Shown here: one piece after another, positions 22,441 to 34,320 of the stretch
Layout of the letters: every line of letters begins with the position of its first letter
Position numbering within the stretch: position 1 is the stretch's first letter
Source: Jaapia argillacea MUCL 33604
Lineage: Eukaryota > Basidiomycota > Agaricomycetes > Jaapiales > Jaapiaceae
DNA: 54,942 nucleotides
Assembly: GCA_000697665.1 (NCBI GenBank)
Contig: KL197742.1
Location: forward strand, 169,986 to 224,927
Reading direction: 5' to 3'
Program-made: the position numbers and the translations under genes
Notes under the pieces: generated by a model
What the model was told of the DNA's origin: nothing
What the model saw: the letters and a program-made list of their open reading frames with translations, nothing else
Databases searched by the model: none

Positions 22441-24180
22441 GCTCACGCAGTAAGTGGACTCTGTCCCGTTGGATTTCCGACGTTATCTTATCTCGGCTCT
22501 AGCTTCGATTGGACACAGACTTGCCAGCACTTGGCGTCCCGATTGACTTGGATTTCGACGATCTCGTTCACAAGGCCTGCGATGAGGATGTCGTTGCAGA
22601 TCTCTGCGAGACCCCTCATGAAGACCGCCCTCCTCCCTCGAAGCAAAAATCCCCAACTCATCCATTCCCTCACACCCGTCGACAACACCTCCGCTCCTGA
22701 TCGATGATCCAGCACCCCTCCCGTACGACACAGGCACCTTTCTCACCAGAAGAGACGCAGTCGGAACACAAGGGACAAGAAACGCCCGCCGGCCCAGATC
22801 TCCGAAGAGACAAGTCTGAAGAAGGTTGCACGCAAGCGCCAAGAAAAGCAAACGATGTGCCTAGGAACCTCGGCCTCCCGGTGTCCTCGACTCGCTGAGA
22901 AGAAGGGAGAGTGAAGTTGAGGGATCCGGAGAAGGAGTGCGGTTTGGATGGATTGAATTGGGAGGGGTTCAAGGTGGTACGAGGTGTTTTTCTACCAGCC
23001 GTTGGGGTTTCTGGTGCGACTGGGCCGGCGGTACGTCTTTTTGTGTGCATTAAACCCATCACATCTAAGGCAGTCTCTAGGAGCGTGAAACAGTACATGT
23101 TGACAATAACCAGAGGGTATTCGGTCTCCCTAACCAATCCAAGCACCAATCGTACGCTGCGACCTCTTCGACGCCCTATTCCAACTCATCTCACCAAACA
23201 ATCTCATCAACGACTCTGCATTACAACACTTCGATGCAACGTCTGGTCTCGTACCTGACGCCTATAAAGGAGGGTTAAAGATGTGGGAGTCTAGCCTCGA
23301 TACCGTCGACTATGCGAGCTCGACACCTTGGAGGTTCGGGGGAAATGGATTCTCGAGGTACGGTTTCGTTTCGTAGTTGGCCGACGTTGTTGTTGATCAG
23401 GCGCTGTAGGTTGGGTGCGAAACGGCCCTACCATCGCATGCATTCTCAGTCGACCATTCTCCTCCCCTCCATCTGAAAAGACGACCGAGATCCGTTCACA
23501 AGATTATACCGGGTCAATCCTCGAACTTTTCACCCTACCCAGCGCCATACTGGCTTGGTGTACGTCCCTCCCTCCATCTCCCACCCTCTATCCACCACTC
23601 TTACTTATCCTCCCCGTCAATCTCAACAGCCCTCCACCGAACCATACCTCCTCATCTCATCACCTTCAGATATCCCCCTCCCCAACCACCTGAACTCGAC
23701 CACCATCCCACACCAGCCATCCTGCAGCCATCGTGTGTACCGCATCTCTTCGGACAGTCGTCGGACTACTTGCTACGAAACCGGGAGCATGGATTCAGGC
23801 ACACCAAATCCTGCCCCTCTCTTTCGCTACATCCCACACGACAACGCATATAGACTCATGGAAGGTCGAACTGCTCGAATAATACGTTTTATCGAAATCT
23901 GTTGATCCTCGTGTAGATGAACGGAGTAAAGTACTAGACCCGCGGTCGCATCGACCGCTTTCGCCTATCAAGTTTGCTGGGCTGTTGGCGAGTGGAAAGG
24001 GGAGGGTGTTGAAAGTGACGAAGGAGAGGGTAGGGGAGGGAGGGAGGGCTCATAGGGGGAAGAGAAGTGAGGATGGGTTGTTGGAGGGTTGGGCGATGAA
24101 GACGACGAGGACGAACCGAGTTCAGGTGGTCAAGGACGGCGACGACGTTGGGATATCGTCGGGAACAACGCAAGTCTAGA
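22441..24180 (+). pseudogene. Unrecognised duplicated sequence X, copy 1
   Basis: Aligns with 31920-33560. Shared coding-like blocks on the plus strand are ATCTTATCTCGGCTC, then DLDFDDLVHKACDEDVVADL (22545-22604, versus DLDFDDLIHKAYKEDVVADL in copy 2), CETPHED, a reading with LTITRGYSVSLTNPS (23097-23141), and EKTTEI followed by DYTGSILELF. Copy 2 has the equivalents in the same order. Intron-like pieces and frame changes separate the blocks. The conserved acidic DLDFDD peptide suggests a real ancestral protein, but I do not recognise the family. Downstream readings (for example DGLLEGWAMKTTRTNRVQVV near 24065-24125) may belong to the same gene. Confidence 0.45.
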
Positions 24181-25560
24181 CATCAAGTTCTAAACATCCT
24201 CGGGATTCCCGAACCGAATTATCTGCTTCAAGTTGGAGGTGATGACTATCCATCCATCGTCCACCCATCGAGTCTATCAGACATGCCGCTGAACGTTGAA
24301 GGTGGTACGTGGATATCTACGAGGGCGATTGGTTGCGATGGGTTTGCTACCAAAACCTCTGCTCTGACACCCTCGTCCGAGTCCTGTCATACCTGGGTCC
24401 CCGCGACAGCCTCAACCTTCGTCATGTTCGTACACCAGATGGTCTTATAACCTGCTCCCAATCACTGATACACGCCAGCGTTGTAATCCCTCCATGAAGC
24501 GAGTAGTCAGGATAGGCGCCCACCGTATCCTTTCCACATCCAATAGAGACGGGCCGTCTTTTCAAACAGGGATAAAGTCGTTGACCCAGTTGGAATACAT
24601 CGCAATCGCTCCCCGCCGATTCATTTCCCTGATCCCAAAATCGTTCAAGGGACGACACAAGATGATGATGCCCATATCCACCCGACTGCTCAACCTCGAT
24701 AGTTCATCCGATTTTACGTCATTCTCGGTCGACAACCTTGAGACTTCTTCCCGGTCGACGATTCTTAATCACCGGTTCCCGGGATTTGGGTTGTACACCC
24801 ACATCGTTTATCCCTGCCTTCCCAATCGCTTCGGTTGTGGTACCGAGCTTCTTGCCGGAAGATGCGAGATGTTCGCAGTTCCTTGTCCGACCGCTTGGGA
24901 ATGGGTTGGGCTTCTACGTATCAGTTGTTTCAGCTGAATGGTCACGGGAGCGTGAGGAAATGTGAGTTCACTTCATCTCCCCGGTCAACACCGAGCGCTC
25001 CCATCTAATGGAACCTTCCTTTCACTGACGCCGTAGGAGCCTGCAATTCACTGTTCTGGCTATCGACCCTTTGTCGCTCACGCCTAGTTTCGAAATTATC
25101 ACTCAACTTACGACGACACACGGGGATTTCCCCCATATCTTCCTTACGATATGTGCCGTTGGATGGGCTCGTTACGCGTCCGTCCGTCCGTGGCATTTTC
25201 ATTGTGATTCGCATTCGCAAGTTACCTCGGACAGACCTCCCACCGGGTATGTACATTCAGCCTACTCCCTCGATCGATCTGCGTCCCAAAACCTCGTCAT
25301 ATTATCGTTTTGCGATCGACGAACTTTTTCGGTCGTCTGTACAGGCGACTACGTATGGTTCGTTCAATGTAGCATGCAACAGGTGGCTATTTACCCCACC
25401 CGACAACTTGATGCAGGTGCAGACGGAGCAACACCAACTGAGTCCTCCACTCAAACATATGATCTCGGTGAAATAACTCAACATCCTGTCTGCGCCCTAC
25501 CACCTGAGAAGGACCCCACAGTCATTATCTGGACCTTATGAGCTTGAGGTCCCCACCAAC
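24181..25560 (+). other. Coding-like region, possible F-box-type gene remnant
   Basis: A plus-strand reading at 24309-24430 gives WLRWVCYQNLCSDTLVRVLS followed by YLGPRDSLNLRHV, which resembles the leucine-rich start of an F-box (a hydrophobic L-x-x-V-L-S-Y-L pattern followed by a D-x-L-N-L helix). Further plus readings (24494-24937, 25071-25541) are open but in shifting frames and show no domain. An F-box would bind Skp1 in an SCF ubiquitin ligase. The match is short and could be chance, and the piece could equally be the 5' part of a neighbour. Confidence 0.25.
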
Positions 25561-25574
25561 GATACACCAATTAT

Positions 25575-27300
25575 GGAAGACGAATGATGGGCAGACAATC
25601 CGTATCCCCCTCCGAATCGGTCGTCATTCCCATATCGAGAAGGTCGAAGCAATGCGGTGTGGGCGATGATGGTTCGGAGCTCGCCACCGACATCCATATA
25701 TGAGCCGAAATTCAGAGGGAGAGGCAGAGCAAGAGGGTGAGCTCGCAGCAGAGAAACCGAGGTTGCGTTTACTAGGAAATTGAGTGTGGCTGCTGCAGGT
25801 GGTAGGGGCGAGGATAATAGAGTCGTGGTGGAAAGATTGATTGGGGAGGAGCCTTCAATTATGTGTTAATATCAACATGTCGACGGGGATTCGGATAGCG
25901 GTGAGTGGATTCCTTCGTTCTTGCTTTTTGATGCCGATTGTTGATTGTATTGGCGTTCAGTTATCGTGGTCTCGGACAAAGATCAAGCGACCGCTCACGG
26001 ACGAGGGTTTTACCGCACGTCATAAGCACTTTTTTGATATGTGTGCGTCTCTTCCTTCGCCGTGTTGAGCTTTTCTTTGAACATCCCCCTCCACCAGCTT
26101 GGGCAACGAACCGACCCCAGCTGCCAAACATGACTTCAAATTCAAAGACTACGCACCATGGGTCGTCCGCGAACTCCGCGTAGACTATTTCCACCTCGGA
26201 CCTTCAGATTACTTCGTCTCCCTCACCGCCAAATACCTCCTCACCGAACTGCCCCCCCAAAGCCGGTTCTTTCTCTTATTTCTCAAGAGATTATCGATTC
26301 GTCATCAAAATGATCCACCATTTCGAACACAGTTTCCTCCGATCCATCTTGAGGAGGTATTACGAACGTGTGAAGGGTAACTCACATGCCCTACTTCAAG
26401 GTTTTATGGATTACATCAGGTCAAGCTACCTCACGGGAAGAAGGTACATGGTAATCATGGAAACCTCTTTCCTCCCACCATGATATTCACGAGACGTATG
26501 ATTTGAAAGGGTCGACTGTAGGTAGGGAGCATCTAGAAGGATTTGGACTGGGTTCATAGGAGTAAGATGTTGGAGTTGGGGCTGGAGAAGAGGGCGTTGT
26601 TGACGGAACGGTTGAGGAGGGATTCGTAGTTGTTGAAGGAGGCGGATGTTATGGATTATAGACGTCGACGGGGATCCATAATATGCAGAGAGGGAATAGG
26701 GACAATGTTTGGAAGGATACCCTCAAGGTGTTTTCAGTGAGTGTGCTATTTCATCTATCGTTTCATGAGATCCTTCCTCTCCCTCTACCGTTGATCTGAT
26801 GTTCGCTTGAATTTCTTGTTATTTCCCAGCCGGATATACCACAGCTCAGACGAAAACTCACTCAGCTCAAAAGTTTGTCACCCGAAGTCATCGCCATCGG
26901 TCGGGCAATGCGCGAATCAGATCCAAAATGTCACGGAACCTCGCCAACCGATACACTACCTGAAGTCGACCCTCATGACCGTCAACAACTCATATTCTAC
27001 CAAGACGAAGGTGGATTACGAGCGACGGACGAAGTGAATGACCTGACGGATACTATCTATCATTTGGGCATTATTGATATCCTTACACCGTATGGATCGT
27101 TGAAGAAGATTGAACATTTTTGGCAGGGGTTGAAGGATGATCGAGTGAGTCCTTTGTTTGCCTTTTCGCTTGCGTGAGACTGATGCTTTGGTTGAATTTT
27201 TGTAGCATAAAATCAGACCCGTCCCTCCTCTAGAATATTTCCGATCGTTTCTTCTTCGTGAGAGCGATCATGCGCGGCGGAGGTGGTGGCGAACGATTCA
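25575..27300 (+). pseudogene. Phosphatidylinositol-4-phosphate 5-kinase (Mss4-like) pseudogene
   Basis: PIP5K makes PI(4,5)P2 at the plasma membrane. Family blocks appear in order: WWADNPYPPPNRSSFPYREG (about 25589-25645), MSTGIRIAVS, TKIKRPLTDEGFTARHKHFF after an intron (about 25977-26035), FKFKDYAPWVVREL and DYFVSLTAKYLLTEL (26138-26250), then in another frame SYFSRDYRFVIKMIHHFEHS and LRSILRRYYERVKGN, then YGLHQVKLPHGKKVH and HDIHETYDLKGSTVGRE in further frames. After a gap come FYQDEGGLRATDEVNDLTD and YHLGIIDILTPYGSLKKIEH (26995-27115), and RPVPPLEYFRSFLL (about 27217-27258). Frame changes fall near the run of seven C (about 26253) and at about 26400 and 26485, with a stop near 26630. At least three frame changes plus a stop make a functional gene unlikely unless the assembly is poor. 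Confidence 0.85.
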
Positions 27301-27700
27301 AGGAGGAAAAGTAGTACGCTACACATCCTTCCGTTTTGTTGTATCCCTCACTTTTCTCTCGTCTCTCCTCCCGGGGGCCACTTGGATCATCGACTCATTC
27401 AGCACTTCGGACTCCTGCATTCATCATGTATTCTTTAACCTATTTCGTTTCGCTTCTGCCTCTTCCTTGGGCTCACCCTCGCGACTCTGCTCCTCGCCCA
27501 CCCACTCTCCTTTTGTACATATTATATCCGTTCGTCGACAGTGCTAGTCGGCTGCATGACCACTTTCTCTCCTCATTCTTGCTTGCAGCATCGGACGTTG
27601 TCTGGCTTACAGACATATCATGTTATCCGAATAGATTTAGAAAGCGAACGCCATTTGCTAGTATGACTGCTGATACACTGAGCATATAAGAATACATACA
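27301..27700. other. Flank of PIP5K remnant; no gene recognised
   Basis: Contains one plus-strand reading of 117 codons (27336-27689) with no recognisable domain. Its composition is ordinary. Confidence 0.3.
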
Positions 27701-28130
27701 TACTCCCATCCAATACCAACGAGGATAATAAAAACCTACTCTGAACCCTCTGGCTCTACCGCTACTGGGGCTTTCTTCCGAGCACCTTGGGGAGCAGTTA
27801 TGTGAGACGAGGCAGCCCATAATCAAAAACGATGCTCACTTCGCCGGGTGGCCTTTTTCTTGGTGACAGCCTTCTTTTCCACCTGCTTCTCATAACTTGC
27901 AGCCCCACAATCTCGGAGATGCAGAGGGAAGGGTGAGTGGGCGGGCAGAGAGCGAAAATTTCATCAACGTGCGTGAGGGACGTCATGGAGACTCGAGTGC
28001 GGCAGGAAGACGCATGAGGCGAATCGGAGACCTTCTCATAGGCGTGTTTTGCTTCAATAGAGAGAAGGGTCGCTTGTATAGGATGCGGGTGGCTGACTGC
28101 TTGTGAAGCCAGCGTCGTCATATTTTGTTG
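27701..28130 (-). pseudogene. Unrecognised duplicated sequence Y, copy 1
   Basis: About 27900-28080 aligns with 33845-34020, for example the shared minus-strand reading TRVSMTSLTHVDEIFALCPP (copy 2 TRVSMTSLLTHTDELFALYP) and KHAYEKVSDSPH (copy 2 KHADEKVPESPH). The left part reads a Lys-rich tail (VEKKAVTKKKATRRSEHRF) on the minus strand with no counterpart in copy 2. No known domain is recognised. The duplication implies an ancestral gene lying next to sequence X and the RTA1-like gene. Confidence 0.4.
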
Positions 28131-28343
28131 CGAAAGGGAAGTGCACCTCTCAGCACCTCACACAACCCAAGCCCCAGAAATTTCCCTCGTCCGTCGCGGC
28201 CAGCCAATCTCAAGATCGGGTTTGAAAAGATCCTTTCCTCGAGTGACGGAGAGAGCGCGAGCGAGACGGGCCCAGCGAGTAGTATCGCCGAGTTCCAGAA
28301 ATGGTGGTCAAGGCGGGCCAGACGACCAAGTAGAGTTACAACA

Positions 28344-29640
28344 TCAGAGCTTCGAAGTGGCGCATACCATGTATGCCATTCCACAGGATGCTGCTTTAGA
28401 AAGCGAGAGTTCTTTCTTATTCTGTTGGTACGGGATGTTACAATGATAAAGGTCGGTCGGGTGGTGGACGAGTGGTGGACCTACAGTTGTACGGGTGCTA
28501 GACGAGAAAACGTCGGGGTGGAAGAAGTTCGGCGTGAACATGGCGAGAGCTACCACCCCACCGCCGAGCACGCCTGCTGAAGGGGGACGTGCCAACCGGA
28601 CTTCACTGACGCGTGTACTGCTTTAGAACCGCCAGAGTAACTCGATGGCGCAGGTAATGCGGTGAGGACAGCTAACAAGTGAACATCGATGTAAGTAACG
28701 TGAGAACGAAAACCAGAGTGAACGAAGCTGAACATACCCATTTGTGAAACGATACCTCCCAACGTTATGCGTCCTGCTATCTACGCGATCTTGCTTTTAC
28801 AAGCGTCTTGTGAGGCTGAGGCGCCACCAATGGCTTGGGTGATGAGGGCGATCAAATGCTGAAAAGGGAGAACATCATTCAGTACTACCAGCTGGCCGAA
28901 AATCAACGACTTACACAGCTCCAGACAAGCGTCCTGAGTTTGGAGGCGTTGACGATCAGAGGAAACTTATACCACTTGGGGATGAGGTGGCTTTGCTGCG
29001 ATCCAAGACGATAATCGAAGAGAACGATTCAACGATCATGTCTGTTCACGATCATGATCATGAGTCTGAGGGCGCCGAGGATTAGAAGATGGGACTTACA
29101 CCACTTGGGGATGAGAGGGATGTACTGCGATCCAAGACGAAGAATAATCCTTCCAAGTTGGGCGGCGACTCGATAGGGGTGTATTAGTAGTCGGGGAGAT
29201 TCTAAGAGGCAAGGTAAGTGCGACTCGCATAGACGGAGATGAGGTTATTACTCACTGGATGAGGAAAGGATCGAGCAGAGTGACACTTCGTTCAACCTGA
29301 TCACAGACACCCTGACCATCCCAGAACCTCCGCAAACCCGGCCAATGGATGGGGAACAACCGCCAGAGACGGTATCGAGTAGCCTGGGCTACTTATGTGG
29401 AGGCTGTCTTTGTGTTAGTAACGAGAGCTTGAGCGAGATAAAGTATAGTGGATGGAGATGTACCAGTGGGTCCGTTCGGTTGGAATGGGGATGTAGTTGA
29501 ACTCTTCAAATTCAAGTTATAAGGATTGTGGGGAGGCAGGTGTAGAGGGCTGGCGGCTGTTGTTGGGGAGAAAGCGTTCGAATATATGTCAGAGGTATTT
29601 GAAAGCACGGTTGGGCGAACGCTCACCTGCAACTAGCCAG
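28344..29640 (-). pseudogene. RTA1-like (lipid-translocating exporter family) pseudogene, copy 1
   Basis: RTA1 proteins are seven-helix fungal membrane proteins linked to lipid-like drug resistance. Read leftwards: RYRLWRLFP and FWDGQGVCDQVERSVTLLDP (about 29370-29270), matching the family RxxWFLLP...GWxGRLWSSxNVLLxDP; then GRIILRLGSQYIPLIPKWCK (about 29160-29100) and a second RLGSQQSHLIPKWYKF (about 29013-28966), matching the ILGRIIxRLGxxxSRLSPKWY loop; then GGIVSQMGMFSF near 28760; and finally VALAMFTPNFFHPDVF near 28540, matching the last-helix HPG motif. The loop motif is present twice, so about 130 bp seems tandemly duplicated. Frames are broken throughout and the middle is partly deleted, so it is non-functional. 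Identity rests on several ordered motifs. Confidence 0.75.
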
Positions 29641-30540
29641 ATCGATCAGACGTTGCGCTTGACTTGATGCCGCTTCAAGTTGGGTGATGTGTTGGCTCCA
29701 CGAACTACTTTCACGAGACCTTAGTGGAGGAACCAGCATCGTCATGTATCCCAGCGGACCGTGAAACATAGTCATTTGAAGACGATAGCGTTTGCCAAGT
29801 AGACTGAATCAGAATGGATGAGATCGTCACTGTCGAGGTGGACCAGGAAACCATTGTGGCTGTGCGTCGAGCAGGGATCATTCAGGTACATAAAACCTGT
29901 ATCAATTGCACTGCGATACTCGCACTCGATAGGGGCGCGGGGCGCCAGAATCCCCGACTCCGGTTTTCACCCTATCTGTACACATCAATTTAGACCCTAT
30001 ATGTGTATCCCTTTTCATATTGAAATAAAAGTCGGCGCACACAGCGTACAAGGGATGGTTTGCGAGACTACAGTATCTTGGACGTCGACTTCGTCGAAAA
30101 GCCATCTGCGTGAGCCTGTGTGCAATACTGGTCATGTGACGAAAAGGACCCATTCAGAATAATCTGGACAGAACTATGTGACGAAAGACCAATCCAGAGT
30201 GCACTGGACATGGTCTATGACGTTGTATTTCTCCGCAGACACAGCAAGAAGCGTAAACTGGTGCGTTTGACGCCAACAGAAACCCTCCTCTCACTACGTT
30301 CGGAGTCGGGGAAGTAGTCGTTACTTCCCTCCTCCCAGAAAGAGGCAGGAAAACAAAACCAAGAATTAACAAGAACATTAATACGGCTATTGGTACACCC
30401 TCCCCTGAAAGGAAGATGTGAATCTATGATACGACGTCCGGCCATCTACCAACTCATGTCCACCTCAAGCAAGCACAACCAAACAACTTTCCTACACAAT
30501 GCTGTCAACAGAAGCTATCTTGTCCTTCTTGTCTGGACTG
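29641..30540. other. Spacer between the two RTA1-like copies; nothing recognised
   Basis: The plus reading at 29818-30162 (114 codons) has no recognised domain. AGAATAATCTGGACAGAACT and a second copy with CCAGAGTGCACTGGACA form a short imperfect local repeat (30155-30210). No gene is called. Confidence 0.3.
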
Positions 30541-30544
30541 CAAG

Positions 30545-31770
30545 TTGAGGAGGGGAATGGCCCGGGGTGAGAAGACGGCCGGGGCGGAACGAATTGAGGG
30601 TGTACATTACTATTGTTATCATCCCACCATCGAGAACGTCTACGCGGGAAGATTAGATTAGAGTGCACGACCGGAGTTTGAGGATGAGGCGTACTGAAAT
30701 AGACTTGGGTACCGATAATATGACCCGCTCAACCATCCGCGAGTTCGACAGTACGATACACAGACCTACAACAACATCCATCAGTACTCGCCTATCGAAG
30801 AGCATATACCAAACGCTCGGCACTCACCGAATGAAAATGGTAATCGTGCTAAGCGTAAGACTCAAGATCATGAGTCGAATGTTCTTATCGATAGCCATAG
30901 CTCTGGGGAATTTGTCTAGGCTACTCGACTGGACTTTGGTTGGCGAGACTTTGCGGACTGGTTTGTCGTGGTAGAAACGCCAGAAGAACTCTATTGGCGC
31001 AGCCGACGCAGACTATGATAGCAGCTAACAAGATACGTGGATGCAAGTAACGTGAAAACGGAGAGAGAGGGGGAGAGGGAGGGGATGAACGTACCCAGCT
31101 GGAAGACGATACCTCCAAACATTATGTCCTCCCATTTCGGCGTTCTTGTATTGATGAGCGGCTTGTAAGGCTGAGGCTGAGGCGTCACCGATATCTTGGA
31201 TGACAAGGGCTAAGAGCTCCTGGAAAGGTGAATTGAACGTTATTCACGATCCTCGGTGAGTGGAGGGTCGGTAACTTACACAACTGCAGAAGACGACCAT
31301 GTCTATCTCAAGAATCGTGAGTTAGAGGGAGTCGAAGATTAGAGAACGCGATTTACGCCACTCTGTGCTGATACGGCTGTGTTGTGATTCGAGACGGCGG
31401 ATGATCTTTCCGAGGATGATAAAATTGGCTGCGACGAGTGGGGTGGGCGCGGTAATGGTCGTGGTGATTCTAGTAGTGAAGGTAAGCGTTCGGTCCTCGT
31501 AATACAATTCGATGAGATATGGTACTCACAGCATAAGGTAAGGATCAAGCAGTCAGACGTTTTGACTTGACCACAGATGCCCTGACCATCCAACCAATTC
31601 CGCGAACCAGCCAATATAGCCGTAGGAGCAACAACCAGAGACGGTAGGGTGTAGCTTGTGCTATATGGAGAGTTGTCTGTATATATTGGAAGTGATGGAG
31701 GGCGTGAAGTTGATGGAGGACGTCGGGTAGAGAGGGAGAAGAGGATGATGAAGAGAACGCATATCCATTC
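30545..31770 (-). pseudogene. RTA1-like pseudogene, copy 2
   Basis: Read leftwards: SGCCSYGYIGWFAELVGWSG then HLWSSQNV followed by a stop and LLDPYLML (about 31640-31530), matching AxLCGxGELIGWSGRLWSSQNVLLLDPYLMQ; VAANFIILGKIIRRLESQHS (31431-31372) with RISTEWRKSR; LLALVIQDIGDAS (about 31215-31180); MFGGIVFQLGTF (31126-31091); ELADGW near 30735; and DGGMITIVMYTLNSFRPG (about 30630-30575), the last helix and HPG-like motif. The order matches the whole RTA1 fold. At least one in-frame stop follows QNV and frames shift between blocks. It is better preserved than copy 1. Expected location is the plasma membrane if it were functional. Confidence 0.8.
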
Positions 31771-31919
31771 GGTTGACGTAGTTGTAGGATTCCGGAGAGG
31801 ATAGATGATCCCGGTAGGGGAGAGCTGGCCAGTTATGATGGGAGATCAGAATGTGTTCGGGGATGTCTTAGAGTTGAGCCGAGGTTGCGCTGGCAAGGTG
31901 CTTGGAGTGGTCTTGTTGG
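31771..31919. other. Short spacer
   Basis: GC-rich spacer between the 5' end of RTA1-like copy 2 and sequence X copy 2. The two genes would be divergently transcribed, so this could hold a shared promoter; no motif is evident. Confidence 0.3.
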
Positions 31920-33560
31920 TCTTCCGGCTACTTTGGGGAAACCTTATCTTATCTTATCTCGGCTCCACCTCCGATTGGGCACAGAGGTCTCGCCTGTTGC
32001 CATTGGCGATCGACTTGGATTTCGATGACCTCATTCACAAGGCCTACAAAGAGGATGTCGTCGCAGATCTCTGCGAGATGCCTCATGAAGATAACCCTCC
32101 TCCCGCCTCTCTCGAAGCCGAAATCCCCAACCATTCATTCTCGCACCCCTTCCCGTTGACAACACCTCCGCTCCGGACCCTCCATCCGCTCCCGTCCCAA
32201 CACACGCACCTCCCTCACCAGAAGAGACACAGTCGAAAAACAGGGCAAGAGACGCCCGTCAGCCCAGATATCTGAAGCTACAAATTTGAAAGGTATTGCA
32301 CACAAGCGCCGAGGGACCACAAATGACGTCCCTACAAAGCTCAATACCGACGGCCTCCCGGCGTCCTCGACTGGCTGGGAAGGGAGGAGGGTGAAGTTGA
32401 GGTACCTGGAGGAACAGTACGGTTTGGATGGACTCAGGGCCACGGGGTTCAGGGTGGAGAGTAAGTCTCATTGTCTCCCTTGGAAACCTACGTCCTGACT
32501 GATTTCAGAGGGCACTATGTAATCTTCGACTACTCGATGGTGGCCGTTATGATTGCAGAGCACTCCAGAGGTTCGTTGAAGAGGCCACTAACCTACCGTT
32601 CAAGCTCATGGAGCTCACGCATACATTGTCGCTGTAGCTTCGCCAATCGGAAGCACCGACAAAGGTGCTTTTCTGCTAACAAGATTGGGGTTTCTCGTGG
32701 GCGTATGTCGACGGTACGTTGGTTGTTCTGCATCAAGTTCATCAAATCTAAGGCGGTCTCTAGGAGCTTGAATCCCTCCGTGTTGAGAATAACCCGAGGG
32801 CACTCCATCTCCCCAACCGATCCAAGCACCCTTCGCATGCTGCCCGCTTCCAACCCATCTCGCCGGATAGCCCCATCAACGACTCAGCGTCACATACCCG
32901 ATGCCCGTGAAGGACGACCAAAAACGTGGGAATGTACCCTCGATATCGTCGACTAACTGCATGCGACCCCTCTAGAGATTCGCGGGAGATGGAGTCTCGC
33001 GGTACGGTTTTCTTTCGTAGTGGACGGCGTAGTCGATGACGTTGCGTGCGGGACAGCCATCCCACCACCATGCGTTCCCACTCGACTATTCTCCTCCTTT
33101 CCATACGAAAAGACGACCGAGATCCCTTACAAGATTATACCGAATCGGTCCTCCAATTCGTCGCTTTACTTGACGTACGTGTCTCCTACCCTTTATCCAC
33201 TGCCCCTACTCACCCTCCCCATCAGGTTTCTCCCTACAAACCCCAGCATCCCTCCACCGAACCACACCCCATCTCACTACCTTCACATACCCTCCTCCGC
33301 ATACAGTCCAAACGGTCTTCCTCTCCTCCAAACCTCATAGCGTCGAAATATGGCGTCCGGCTTCTTCCTCTGGTTCTCGGTCCACTTTCCATGCCGATGC
33401 AAATACGACGCCATTTCAACTTCCGAAACAATCTAAAGACCCGAGAGTCTACCTTCTCTGTCCCACGACGCGATCGAACTCACGATACGTTATTCTCGAT
33501 GGTTCGCTCAGTTGCAAGTGGATGGGTTGGTCGTATGAAGGTCGCGACACGATAGACACC
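31920..33560 (+). pseudogene. Unrecognised duplicated sequence X, copy 2
   Basis: Homologous to 22441-24180. The plus-strand frame from 31805 to 32275 is open and holds DLDFDDLIHKAYKEDVVADL then CEMPHEDNPPP, the best conserved block. Later blocks are KFIKSKAVSRSLNPSVLRIT (32729-32788), EKTTEIPYK (33109-33135), and an open reading 33046-33555 with LASKYGVRLLPLVLGPL-like text (in the other copy's frame) and FRNNLKTRESTFSVPRRDRT. Copy 2 keeps longer open frames than copy 1 but still changes frame. The family is not recognised. Confidence 0.45.
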
Positions 33561-33639
33561 TGCACAGCCGTCAGTACGCCAACTGCGGAGCGACGGAAGA
33601 AGATTACCCCACAATCATAACCCGAACTCATCGACCATC

Positions 33640-34320
33640 CGCTCACTAGCAGCCAAAAACACTCCAGTAACCCAGCCTCCCCTTCCTGCCTTCGTCCTTC
33701 TCGTTCATACCAGAGTTGCCCTCAGGCCCTTCGATATATGGAAGGACGATGAGTTCGGAATGGGTCACCGTAGCATCGGCTTCATCGCCATCCGGCAAGT
33801 CAGAAGGTGTCGCTGACCAGGTGCGGATAACGTTTTGCGGGCCCATGGTCTGGAGATGCAGAGGGGAGCGTGGGTGGGCGGATAGAGAGCGAAAAGTTCA
33901 TCTGTGTGCGTGAGGAGGGATGTCATTGAGACTCGGGTGCAATGGGAAGAACCATGAGGCGACTCGGGGACCTTCTCATCGGCGTGCTTTGCCCCAAGAG
34001 GGAAAGAAGGGGTCGCGAGTATCGTCGATAGTTCGGAAAGTAGTGTCTTGTCCTCTGAGTGGGCTCTCTCTGCGTGTGGGTTGGCTATTTCTGAATCAAG
34101 TAGAGTCTTGTCGTCGTCAAAGGGCTCCGACTTCGTCTGGTGGTCGTCTAAAAGGTCCTCACCCGGGTCAAATCTCGGACCCGGACAGTGGCTGTCGGAC
34201 TCGAACACCTCCTCTTTGACGTCATAAGCTGGTGTCGGTTGAGTTTCAGCTTCTCCTTTCTGGTCAACTGAAGGGCCCGCAGTCTGCCGTTTTGCAGAAG
34301 AGGCATCTGCGTTGGTCACA
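33640..34320 (-). pseudogene. Unrecognised duplicated sequence Y, copy 2
   Basis: An open minus-strand reading 34319-33765 (184 codons) contains an acidic, low-complexity front part (VKEEVFESDSHCPGPRF, FDDDKTLLDSEIANPHAE) and then the block shared with 27900-28080 (SMTLL-type loop and HTDELFALYPPTHAPLC). A second frame at 33846-33646 gives MGPQNVIRTWSATPSDLPDG and ends RKGRLGYWSVFGC. The two frames may be joined by an intron. No domain is recognised. It lies immediately right of X copy 2, and this RTA1-X-Y order is partly echoed by copy 1. Confidence 0.4.
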
